Source of the DNA: Planctomycetota bacterium
GTDB lineage: Bacteria > Planctomycetota > UBA8742 > UBA2392
Direction: 5' to 3'
Assembly (NCBI GenBank): GCA_020638675.1
Contig: JACKID010000003.1
Span: forward strand, 365,541 to 429,540
Length of the DNA: 64,000 nt
A model generated the notes under the pieces. It was not told where the DNA came from and ran no database searches. It was given only the letters and a program-made list of their open reading frames with translations. The position numbers were made by a program, and so were the translations under genes. Numbering within the stretch: the stretch's first letter is position 1; each line of letters opens with the position of its first letter. This document shows, one piece after another, positions 24,242 to 32,107 of the stretch.

Positions 24242-26334
24242 GTTCGCTCCCCGACATCGGTTCAGACCTGTCGGAAGCAGGAAGCGCGACTACTCTTCTG
24301 TCGCCACCTATAGTTGAAGATGCGCGTCCTGACACGCCGCTGCGGGCGGATCCCCTGCTTGCCGCGGGTGACCGGGCGTTGCTCCGAGTCGAGTCGCTGA
24401 TCGGCAGGGGCCTCCCGCGTGAGCTGAACCCGCTGGCATACACCGGTGCATTGGCCGGTTTCACTTTCATCGTGGCAGCAATTACCGGCATCCTTCTCCT
24501 GTTCTGGTACGACACCAGTGTGCACACCGCGTACTCATCCGTGGCGGCGATGGATGCTCAGGTGTGGGGGGCTGGACTGGTACGAACGTTGCACCGCTAC
24601 AGCTCGGACGCGTGTGTGTTGTTTGCGGTCCTTCATGCGATCAAGGTATTCGTGGCTCGCAAGTTTACCGGCGCGCGCTGGCTGGCGTGGATCACCGGTC
24701 TGCTGGTGCTTGGCTTGATTTGGCTTGATGGCTGGCTTGGCTACTGGCTGACCTGGGATCAGCGTGCGCAGGCAATCGCGGTTGGCACTGCCCAGGTGCT
24801 TGATGTCCTGCCCATATTTCCCGAGCCCATCTCGAGGTCCTACCTCACGAACGGCGGCGTCAATTCGCTGATCTTCTTTGCGGTGTTCTTTGCGCACGTG
24901 CTGCTGCCGATACCGATCGGCGCAATGATCTGGATTCACCTCGTGCGGCTGAAGCGGCCGAAGTTCCTGCCAAAGCGTCGTTTGATGATTGCGGCGACGA
25001 TAGTACTGATTGGGGCTTCGCTGGCGGTGCCGGCAAGTCTGGCCGCCCCCGCGGATATGGCGGTCTACCCGGATCATTTCGATGTGGACTGGTTCTTTCT
25101 CGTGCCGCTGTTTCTGACCGACCGGCTCGGCGGTGTCTGGTTCTGGGTCGTTGCGGTCGGAACGTTGGCTGGGCTGTCGTCGTTGCCCTGGGTCCTGGGC
25201 AGAAAGCGCAAGCGCCCGGCCGAGACCAACCAGAAGGCCTGTAATGGCTGCACTCAATGCTACCAGGATTGTCCCTATGAGGCGATCTCCATGGTGGCCA
25301 TGGAGGGCAAGGACAACCTAGTCTCGCTGGTTGACCCGAATCGATGTGTGAGTTGTGGCGTCTGCGTCGGATCCTGCGACCCGGGTGCCATGCAGTACCA
25401 GGATCTCGATCGAAAAGCAGTGTTGCAGCGCATTCGCGGCTGGCTCAAACAGGAGGGGCCCAAGGCGATTGCATTCCTCTGCGCAGACGGCGCCGGCCGC
25501 AAAATCTCATTCGACCCGACAAGTGGGTTGTCCGCGCAACTGCCCGGCTTTCGCATCGTCGGCATACCCTGTGCGGCGTGGCTTCACTCGTCGCTTGTCG
25601 AGGTTGCGGTCAGGGAAGGCGGACGCGTGCTGCTGGTTGCGTGCGAAGGCTCAGAGCCCCGCTGCCGGCTGGGGAGTGAGATCACGGCCGATCGTGTGGG
25701 GGGGCGGCGGGAACCGTATTTCGACGAGAAGCGCATCCCTGCCGGCAGCTTCCAGTTTCTGCAGCTCGACTCAAACCACAGTCGTGCGCTGCAGACGGCG
25801 GCCGGCAAGTTCCTAGGGAGTGCCGAGGAGATGCCGGCATCGCCCGATGCCAGTTCCGGGCTGATTCCTCGCCTGTTGGCAGCCAGCGTGGTGATCCTGC
25901 TGCTGGCCGGCGCGACCGTTCTCTTCTCGCGCTTTGTGTATGTCGCACCGGAGCGTGCTCCATCGATGCTGATCGTCTCGTTCAAGCATTCAGGTCAGCA
26001 GATAGAAGAGCAGGGCGAAGTCGACAGCGAACTGCCCCAGTTCAAGGGGATGAAAGAGCGGGCCGAGCTGTTGCCCGTGCGCCTGCGAGTGGCAGTCGAC
26101 GGTGAAATCGTGCTGGAGGAAGTGTTCGAGCCCCGCGGCGTACACCACAACAGTGCCAGCGTTGGCAGCTGCGAGATACCGATGCAGCCGGGCGTGCACC
26201 GGGTCGAGGTCTGGATCGGCGATTCGGCCGACGCGACCGAGTGGGCTTACCAGGGTAGCTGGGAGACCGAATTTGAGAACTCACACCGAAGGGTCGTGCA
26301 ATTTGACACAGAGCACGGCTTCGAGTGGGACTGA
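24238..26334 (+). CDS. cytochrome b / di-cluster ferredoxin / MvhD-like fusion protein
   Basis: A 698-residue membrane protein from a GTG in a GTGA overlap with senC (GGAG eight bases upstream). Residues of about 65-325 form a cytochrome b domain whose two His pairs have the classical H-x13-H spacing: H119/H133 and H220/H234. DVDWFFLVP near 282 stands where bc complexes have PEWYFLP. Residues 335-380 carry two 4Fe-4S motifs (CNGCTQCYQDCP and CVSCGVCVGSCDP). Residues of about 395-530 resemble the MvhD/HdrA-type iron-sulfur domain (IAFLCADGAG, GIPCAAWLH, LLVACEGSEPRCRLG). One further membrane helix (about 550) leads to a C-terminal extracytoplasmic domain. It probably links quinones and cytoplasmic iron-sulfur carriers to the periplasmic nitrite/NO reductases. 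Confidence 0.75.
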   Translation: MSSLPDIGSDLSEAGSATTLLSPPIVEDARPDTPLRADPLLAAGDRALLRVESLIGRGLPRELNPLAYTGALAGFTFIVAAITGILLLFWYDTSVHTAYSSVAAMDAQVWGAGLVRTLHRYSSDACVLFAVLHAIKVFVARKFTGARWLAWITGLLVLGLIWLDGWLGYWLTWDQRAQAIAVGTAQVLDVLPIFPEPISRSYLTNGGVNSLIFFAVFFAHVLLPIPIGAMIWIHLVRLKRPKFLPKRRLMIAATIVLIGASLAVPASLAAPADMAVYPDHFDVDWFFLVPLFLTDRLGGVWFWVVAVGTLAGLSSLPWVLGRKRKRPAETNQKACNGCTQCYQDCPYEAISMVAMEGKDNLVSLVDPNRCVSCGVCVGSCDPGAMQYQDLDRKAVLQRIRGWLKQEGPKAIAFLCADGAGRKISFDPTSGLSAQLPGFRIVGIPCAAWLHSSLVEVAVREGGRVLLVACEGSEPRCRLGSEITADRVGGRREPYFDEKRIPAGSFQFLQLDSNHSRALQTAAGKFLGSAEEMPASPDASSGLIPRLLAASVVILLLAGATVLFSRFVYVAPERAPSMLIVSFKHSGQQIEEQGEVDSELPQFKGMKERAELLPVRLRVAVDGEIVLEEVFEPRGVHHNSASVGSCEIPMQPGVHRVEVWIGDSADATEWAYQGSWETEFENSHRRVVQFDTEHGFEWD

Positions 26335-26399
26335 AACAGAAAAACTTGGGTGCTCGGGGCGAAGTGATTTGACGAATTCGCGCCGGCGGAGCAAAATAA

Positions 26400-26421
26400 G
26401 ATAAAAGAACACGAATGTCTG
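26400..26421 (+). promoter_or_regulatory. recurring AT-rich operator-like motif, copy 4
   Basis: GATAAAAGAACAC followed by GAATGTCTG, matching the left GATAA and the right AAT-TCTG parts of the pattern. It lies about 80 bases upstream of nirS in an AT-rich stretch, the expected promoter position. Confidence 0.45.
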
Positions 26422-26502
26422 ATTTAGTGTTCGGTAGAATAGGCGCGGCACGAGCCGCAGACTTCTTTGAAGCAGAAACGCTTTCTTGGTGAGGAGAGCA
26501 TC

Positions 26503-28218
26503 ATGAATATCCCGAGACATTGGTTGCTGGGCGCGATGGCAGCCCTGAGCATCGGTTTCCTGGTGGTGGGCTGCGGCCCGCAGTCCGGGAATGGTTCAAG
26601 CGGCAACGGCGCCGGCAACACGGACGTCGCCTCAAGTGACGGAGGCGCGAGCGACAAAGAAGACTGGCACCTGTCCGATGCCGAAATGGAAAGGGGCAAG
26701 GAGATCTTTTTTAACCGCTGCGCGGGCTGCCACGGTGTGCTGCGCAAAGGCGCCACGGGGAAGAACATTGAGCCCCAGAACACGCGCGCCAAGGGCACGG
26801 CCTATCTGGAGGCCATGATCACCAACGGCTCGCCGGCCGGCATGCCTGAGTGGGGCAAGTCAGGCATCTTGTCGCCAGAGGAAGTGAAGCTGATGGCGAA
26901 GTACGTGCAGAACCCGGTGCCGGCACCGCCGGAATGGGGCATGCCGGACATCAAGGCTTCGCACAAGGTCTTTGTGCCGGTCGACAAGCGGCCGCCCGCG
27001 CCGCCCGCTGGCCGCAACTGGCAGAACTACTTCGGGGTAGTTCTGCGTGATGCCGGAAAGGTCGCCATCATCGATGGAGACAGCTACGAGATGATCAACA
27101 TCGTCGACACGGGCTTTGCGGTGCACATTCTGCGCACGTCCGCTTCCGGCCGCTATTTCTACAGCATCGGGCGGGACGGCAAGGTCACGCTGATCGACCT
27201 GTGGATGGACAAGCCGGACCGAGTCGCGGAGTTGCGCCCGGTGCTGGAAGCGCGTTCCATCGAGACGAGCCGATACGAGGGCTACGTCGACAAGTACGCG
27301 ATCGTGGGCGGCTACTGGCCCCCGATGGTCGTCGTGATGGAAGGCGACACGCTTGAGCCGCTCAAGATTGTGTCCACTGCCGGCTATGAAGTTGATGAAG
27401 GAACTTACGTACGTGAAGCTCGTGTCGCGGCGATCGTGGCCGACCACCACCACCCGACCTGGGTTGTCAACGTCAAAGAGACCGGTCAGATGTGGCTGAT
27501 GGATTACTCCGGACTCAACAAGAAAGAAGGCTCGCTGAAGATCGACATGATTGAAGCCCAGCGCTACCTGCACGACGGCGGATGGGACCTTAGCAAGCGC
27601 TACTTCCTGGTCGCGGCCAACGCCAAGAACAAGATCTGCGTGATCGACACCGAAACTCAGCAGCTCGTGGCCACCATTGAGAGTGGAGGGATGGTGCCTC
27701 ACCCAGGCCGAGGGGCGACCATCGATCACCCTGCATATGGCCCGCTATGGGCAACGGGCCACATCGGCAGCAACCATGTGAGCTTCATAGGCACCGACCC
27801 GGAGGGCCATCCAGACAATGCCTGGAAGGTCGTCAAGCTGCTCGAGTTGCCAGGGGTGGGCGGTGGAAATGTCTTCGTGAAGACACACCCGAATTCCAAT
27901 AACATCTATTGCGACCGTCCATTGAACCCGGACAAGGACCTGGCTGACAGCATCTTCGTGATTGACAAGGAGACGCTTGAGAACAAGAAGACGCTCGTGA
28001 TTCCCGAGAAGTACAAGGGGATGAAGCAAGTGCACATGGAGTACAACAGGGCCGGTACAGAGGTCTGGGTCGCGGCCTGGGGACGCAAGGACCAACAAGG
28101 TGCGATCATCGTGTACGACGACAAGACACTTGAAGTGAAGAAGATCATTACCGGTGAATGGATGGTGACGCCGACCGGCCACTTCAATGTCTACAACACC
28201 GTGCACGACATTTACTAA
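26503..28218 (+). CDS. nirS: cytochrome cd1 nitrite reductase, predicted lipoprotein
   Basis: Reduces nitrite to NO in the periplasm. The 571-residue product has a c-type heme site CAGCH at 73-77, then the d1 beta-propeller with GRDGKVTLIDLW, KYAIVGGYWPP, VVNVKETGQMWL, PHPGRGA, GGGNVFVKTHPNS and the C-terminal TPTGHFNVYNT. The d1-heme His (FAVHILRTSASG) and both active-site His (ADHHHPTW, YLHDGGW) are present, so it is catalytic NirS and not the related NirN or NirF. Unusually, the N-terminus carries a lipobox (FLVVGC, Cys24) and a Gly/Ser linker, predicting a membrane-tethered enzyme. The ATG at 26503 follows GAGGAGAG; the earlier in-frame ATG at 26467 is rejected. No d1-heme biosynthesis genes lie in the window. 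Confidence 0.92.
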   Translation: MNIPRHWLLGAMAALSIGFLVVGCGPQSGNGSSGNGAGNTDVASSDGGASDKEDWHLSDAEMERGKEIFFNRCAGCHGVLRKGATGKNIEPQNTRAKGTAYLEAMITNGSPAGMPEWGKSGILSPEEVKLMAKYVQNPVPAPPEWGMPDIKASHKVFVPVDKRPPAPPAGRNWQNYFGVVLRDAGKVAIIDGDSYEMINIVDTGFAVHILRTSASGRYFYSIGRDGKVTLIDLWMDKPDRVAELRPVLEARSIETSRYEGYVDKYAIVGGYWPPMVVVMEGDTLEPLKIVSTAGYEVDEGTYVREARVAAIVADHHHPTWVVNVKETGQMWLMDYSGLNKKEGSLKIDMIEAQRYLHDGGWDLSKRYFLVAANAKNKICVIDTETQQLVATIESGGMVPHPGRGATIDHPAYGPLWATGHIGSNHVSFIGTDPEGHPDNAWKVVKLLELPGVGGGNVFVKTHPNSNNIYCDRPLNPDKDLADSIFVIDKETLENKKTLVIPEKYKGMKQVHMEYNRAGTEVWVAAWGRKDQQGAIIVYDDKTLEVKKIITGEWMVTPTGHFNVYNTVHDIY

Positions 28219-28248
28219 GGCAGCGGAAAGCGACGAGGGGAGCCAACC

Positions 28249-28701
28249 ATGAAACGAATTACACTGTTCGCTGCACTGGCCATGGTGGCCTTGGCGGCAC
28301 TGGCGGCCGGATGCGGCAGCGGCGACAAGCCGTCCGGCAACGGGGGCAAGAAGGCCGACGACAAGATCACCCGGCCGGAGCCGCCAGCGGAATACAAGGG
28401 CAAGACGAACCCGACGCCCGACGCAGTGGCGGAAGGCAAAAAGGTGTTCGACACCAATTGCGCCACGTGCCACGGCCCGAACGGCGACGGCGATTCCGTC
28501 GCGGGCAAGGCACTGACGCCGCCGGCCACTGACCTGACCGATGCCAAACTGCAGGATGCGGTCAAGGACGACTACATGTACTGGCACATCGCCGAAGGCG
28601 GCGCTGCGCTGGGGCACACTGGCATGACACCGTTCAAGGCCAGCCTGAAGGAAGAACAAATCTGGCAGGTAGTCGCCTACATCAGGAGCATGAAGAAGTA
28701 G
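28249..28701 (+). CDS. class I cytochrome c lipoprotein
   Basis: A 150-residue monoheme cytochrome with lipobox LAAGC (Cys22), a Lys/Pro-rich linker, CATCH at 71-75 and a likely axial Met in HTGMTPFK near 125. It is encoded 30 bases after nirS behind GAGGGGAG, so it is the probable electron donor to NirS and/or the CuA subunit. A terminator hairpin follows at 28741. Confidence 0.88.
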   Translation: MKRITLFAALAMVALAALAAGCGSGDKPSGNGGKKADDKITRPEPPAEYKGKTNPTPDAVAEGKKVFDTNCATCHGPNGDGDSVAGKALTPPATDLTDAKLQDAVKDDYMYWHIAEGGAALGHTGMTPFKASLKEEQIWQVVAYIRSMKK

Positions 28702-28740
28702 TCGCAAGTTGCCGTTGGCGACATGTGCTGTGTGCCAACC

Positions 28741-28767
28741 GCGGCCCGGGAGTCAATCCCGGGCCGC
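28741..28767. terminator. bidirectional terminator between nirS unit and lipoprotein gene
   Basis: An 11-bp perfect stem GCGGCCCGGGA / TCCCGGGCCGC with a 5-base loop, lying between the convergent cytochrome gene (ends 28701) and the minus-strand gene (stop at 28773). Confidence 0.75.
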
Positions 28768-28772
28768 GCGCG

Positions 28773-29507
28773 TTAATCGCGTCTGAAGAAGAGTTGCAGA
28801 ACCGAATTCCCTTTGTTGTCCACCAGCTCGATCGCCACAGGCTCAAGCCCGTAGCCCCAACTGCCCACGGTCACTTCGTCTCCGTGGCGATAGACAACCA
28901 CCGGGGCCGGGTCCGGTAGAAGCCTGAAGACGCAGCGATAGGCCTTCACGGAGTCGGGCGGGGAGGATGGGGAGATCCTGAGGGCGCGACTCCCTTCGCC
29001 GGCCGTTACTGTGCCTTCGAAACTGCGGCCGTCTTCCAACCTGCGCTGCAGGTCATAGGCCAAGACCCATACACCCGCCCTCTCTGCACAGACCTCGCCA
29101 GCGATGTCGTACCCGTTGTTTGGTGGAGTAGCCTCTCCTTCGAGCCGGTAGGTTCGCTCAAGTGTGTCCTCGCGGCGGCGTGCCTGAATGACCTGCAGCA
29201 CTGACTCCCTTGCTTCCTCATCGCTGGCGCCCTTCCACGCTTGCACGAATTCGGTGCGCATCGCCCCCTGCAGGCCGGGCCTGTTCGTGAACTCGGGCCA
29301 GAACAGCATTGCCGAGGCCGTGCTGCTTCCCGACCCGGTCGTGGCCTCATGAAACCGCTCAAGTGCGCTCGACCAGTCCTCCGCCTGGTTCCACGTCTGT
29401 TCAAAACGTTTGGGGGCGGGTGGCGGCTCGGGCGCGGGTGCATCCGAGCACGAAAGAAGCAGCACAGCGCCCATCAGAACCGGCAGCCCTTTCACGCAAC
29501 TCTCCAT
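28773..29507 (-). CDS. hypothetical lipoprotein
   Basis: A 244-residue protein with a signal ending LLLSC (lipobox) and a Pro-rich linker (APAPEPPPAPK). The rest is a mixed fold with no recognised motif; the second half looks beta-rich (VWVLAYDLQRRLEDGRSFEG, GLEPVAIELVDNKG). It is transcribed divergently from the radical SAM gene at 29607, with motif copy 5 in the intervening promoter region, so it could share that control. Function unknown. Confidence 0.65.
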   Translation of the reverse strand: MESCVKGLPVLMGAVLLLSCSDAPAPEPPPAPKRFEQTWNQAEDWSSALERFHEATTGSGSSTASAMLFWPEFTNRPGLQGAMRTEFVQAWKGASDEEARESVLQVIQARRREDTLERTYRLEGEATPPNNGYDIAGEVCAERAGVWVLAYDLQRRLEDGRSFEGTVTAGEGSRALRISPSSPPDSVKAYRCVFRLLPDPAPVVVYRHGDEVTVGSWGYGLEPVAIELVDNKGNSVLQLFFRRD

Positions 29508-29554
29508 TCGAATGCGGCCCGGCCAAAACCGCTCGTGGGCGCATGAATATGATA

Positions 29555-29576
29555 GATAAGAATATCCGAATATCTC
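29555..29576 (+). promoter_or_regulatory. recurring AT-rich operator-like motif, copy 5
   Basis: GATAAGAATATCC followed by GAATATCTC, one of the two closest copies to the consensus (the other is copy 7). It lies 31 bases upstream of the radical SAM gene and about 50 bases upstream of the divergent lipoprotein gene. Confidence 0.65.
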
Positions 29577-29606
29577 ATGATGCGTGCGTCCTGAGCCGGA
29601 GCCGCA

Positions 29607-30974
29607 ATGCGCGTGCTGGTGATCGCCGCGAACCAGGAGCAGAAACCCGATCCCGTCGTGCCACTAGGAGCCGCTTTCGTGGCGGGTGCGGCACGGGATG
29701 CCGGGCATGATGTACGCATGTTCGACGCCTGCTTCCTCGGCGAGAAAGTCCTTCCCGAACTCATCAACACTCTGCGCCAATTCCAGCCGGACGTGGTCGG
29801 GATGTCCATCCGCAATATCGATGACGTTTGCTGGCCGCAGGGGGTTAGCTATCTGCCGTACTACCGAAAGCTTGGGGTCTGCATCCGCGCTGTCGCGCAG
29901 GATGCGCGTTTCGTCCTCGGCGGCTCGGCCTTCACCTTGATGCCGACCCAGTTCATGCGCGCGATTGAGCCCGACCACGGAGTGGCCGGTGAAGGAGAAG
30001 GGGCCTTTGTGAGTCTGCTGGCGACGCTGGAGGCGGGTGAGTTGCCGCCCCGGTTGCTGCGCGCTGAGCCAGCAGGGTTCCCATCGACACATCCGGCACT
30101 GGATCTGCTGGACATCGATCAGTACTACCAGCGCGGCGGAGCACTCAACGTGCAAACGCGCCGAGGCTGCTCCTTTCTGTGCACCTACTGCACATACCCT
30201 GTGCTGGAAGGCCGTCACGCGCGAAGGCGTGCTGTCTGCGACACCGTGGATGAACTCGAATCGGGCCTGCTGCGCTATGGCGCGAAGCACTTCTTCGTTG
30301 TTGATAACACCTTCAATCACCCGACGGAGCACGCGGCGGAGTTCTGTGAGGAGTTGTTGCGCCGCGAACTGAACGTGCGCTGGACGGCCTACGTCACACC
30401 GGCTGGTATGACCGAAGAACTGCTGAGGCTGATGGCCCGCGCGGGATGCGGCAGCGTCGAGTACGGCACAGACGCGGCATCGGAAGTCACTCTCGGGGCG
30501 CTGGGCAAATCATTCGGCATCCCCGAGATCGTTCACGTCTCGGATTGGTCGCGAAGGGCCGGGCTGAAATTCGCCCACACATTGATCTTGGGCGGGCCAG
30601 ATGAAACGCCCGCTACGATGGCCGAGACCGTGGCAGTGATGGAGAAAGTGAATCCGACAGCAGTATTCGCGATGCTGGGCGTCCGGCTCTACCCAAACAC
30701 TCAGCTGGCGCGCCGAGCGGAGCGAGAGGGGCTAATCGCCGAGGCCGAGATCGGTATCGAGCCTGTCTTTTACGTCAGTGAGTCGGTCGCCCCAACGCTC
30801 GAGGAGTCTGCACGGGCGCTGGCCGCGAGCCACTCCAACTGGTTCTTTCCCGGCCTCGAGGGCGAACGCTGGACACGGTTCTGGCACCGTCGCCGGACCC
30901 ATGGCATTCGCGGCCCTCTCTGGGAGTGGATGGGACAGGCAACTGCCGATCCGGCGCATGAGGTGATCCGATGA
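29607..30974 (+). CDS. B12-binding-domain radical SAM protein
   Basis: A 455-residue protein with an N-terminal cobalamin-binding-like half (MRVLVIAANQEQ, PDVVGMSIRNIDD, RFVLGGSAFTLMP) and the radical SAM motif TRRGCSFLCTYC near 190. GCGSVEYGTDAAS and ILGGPDETPATM are later barrel strands. It is the third such protein in the window and is again preceded by the recurring motif. Its stop overlaps the start of a NosR-like membrane protein, suggesting coupled synthesis. Substrate unknown. Confidence 0.82.
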   Translation: MRVLVIAANQEQKPDPVVPLGAAFVAGAARDAGHDVRMFDACFLGEKVLPELINTLRQFQPDVVGMSIRNIDDVCWPQGVSYLPYYRKLGVCIRAVAQDARFVLGGSAFTLMPTQFMRAIEPDHGVAGEGEGAFVSLLATLEAGELPPRLLRAEPAGFPSTHPALDLLDIDQYYQRGGALNVQTRRGCSFLCTYCTYPVLEGRHARRRAVCDTVDELESGLLRYGAKHFFVVDNTFNHPTEHAAEFCEELLRRELNVRWTAYVTPAGMTEELLRLMARAGCGSVEYGTDAASEVTLGALGKSFGIPEIVHVSDWSRRAGLKFAHTLILGGPDETPATMAETVAVMEKVNPTAVFAMLGVRLYPNTQLARRAEREGLIAEAEIGIEPVFYVSESVAPTLEESARALAASHSNWFFPGLEGERWTRFWHRRRTHGIRGPLWEWMGQATADPAHEVIR

Positions 30975-32014
30975 GACATAACGTGGTGCTGTCGAATGGA
31001 GCGCGCCGTGCGTGGCAGGTGGTGCAGGGTGCAGTCTTCCTGGTCGGTGTCGTGATCGTGGCGGCCCTGTTGTTTGCACCCACCACCGGGCTGTTCCTGC
31101 TGTGGGACGTACTGATCCCCGTCGCGCCGCTGTTGTTGGTGGTCGCGCCGGGCGTCTGGCGGAACGTCTGTCCACTGGGGACGTTTTCGGTGTTGCCTTC
31201 GCAATTCAATCTGTCGCGTCGTCTACATGTCTCGCGGGCCTGGCAGTCCAGACTGCTGGCGATCGCGGTCGCGTTGCTGTTGATCATCGTTCCGCTGCGG
31301 CATCCTCTGCTTGATCGCTACGGTGTCGTGACCGGCATTGTGCTGATTGTTGTGGCGCTCGCCGCCGTCGGTCTCGGCTCCGTATTCGATCTCAAGAGTG
31401 CATGGTGCTCCGGCCTGTGCCCGGTCTACCCCGTTGAGTTGCTCTACGGCTCTCGCCCGGTTGTTCCCGTTCCCAACATCCAGTGCCGAGTGTGCACGGC
31501 ATGCGTTGCTCCCTGTCGCGACTCACGGCCCGGCATCACGCCTCCCGACGCTGCTCGGACCGGCTCAGGCCGCACGGCCTCAGAGTTACTGGTGGGAGGC
31601 TTCCCGGGACTTGTGCTGGGCTGGTACCTGGTTGAGTTGGAGCCGGGCTGGACACTCCCCAGGCAGGTGTTGCAGAGCTACGCGCTGCCGCTCGCCGGAC
31701 TGGCCGCGACACTCGCAGTCTATCTCGTTTTGCGCCGCATACTGCCTCAGTCGCGCGCGTTTCTCGTGCGTGCGTTCGCTGCGGCCGCGATTGTCATCTA
31801 TTACTGGTTCAAGTTGCCGGTCGTGTTGGGGATGACCGGTGACGGCACGCATGCCTTGATCATGCTGAATGGGACGCTGCCGGCATGGTCGGTGTGGTCG
31901 ATGCGCTTGGTGATGTCGCTGCTGCTGATTTACCTGTTGCTGGCACGGACGGTGCGTGCGGGCTGGTCGCCTCGCCCGCAGGCAGCGCCCGTTGTCACAA
32001 CGCCGGCGAGCTAA
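30971..32014 (+). CDS. NosR/NapH-like polytopic membrane iron-sulfur protein
   Basis: A 347-residue protein with about eight membrane helices and Cys motifs on the loops: WRNVCPLGTFS near 62, WCSGLCPVYPVELLYG near 143 and CRVCTACVAPC near 169. The arrangement (CPLG, CxxxCP, then a ferredoxin-like CxxCxxCxxxC) resembles the membrane domains of NosR, NirI, NapH and FixG, which pass quinol electrons to denitrification enzymes or metal centres. Only one complete 4Fe-4S motif is present, so it is shorter than NosR and lacks the FMN domain. It starts in an ATGA overlap with the radical SAM gene. Confidence 0.7.
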   Translation: MRHNVVLSNGARRAWQVVQGAVFLVGVVIVAALLFAPTTGLFLLWDVLIPVAPLLLVVAPGVWRNVCPLGTFSVLPSQFNLSRRLHVSRAWQSRLLAIAVALLLIIVPLRHPLLDRYGVVTGIVLIVVALAAVGLGSVFDLKSAWCSGLCPVYPVELLYGSRPVVPVPNIQCRVCTACVAPCRDSRPGITPPDAARTGSGRTASELLVGGFPGLVLGWYLVELEPGWTLPRQVLQSYALPLAGLAATLAVYLVLRRILPQSRAFLVRAFAAAAIVIYYWFKLPVVLGMTGDGTHALIMLNGTLPAWSVWSMRLVMSLLLIYLLLARTVRAGWSPRPQAAPVVTTPAS

Positions 32015-32019
32015 AAGCA

Positions 32020-32041
32020 GCTAATCAGATACAGATATCTG
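32020..32041 (+). promoter_or_regulatory. recurring AT-rich operator-like motif, copy 6
   Basis: CTAATCAGATACA followed by GATATCTG, containing the inverted repeat CAGATA / TATCTG around CAGA. It closely matches copy 3. It lies 66 bases upstream of the porin gene. Confidence 0.6.
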
Positions 32042-32107
32042 TTGATATTCGCTGTTCCATGGGTCATCTTCATTGCATGTCCTTGACACATTCCATGGGA
32101 GAGCATC

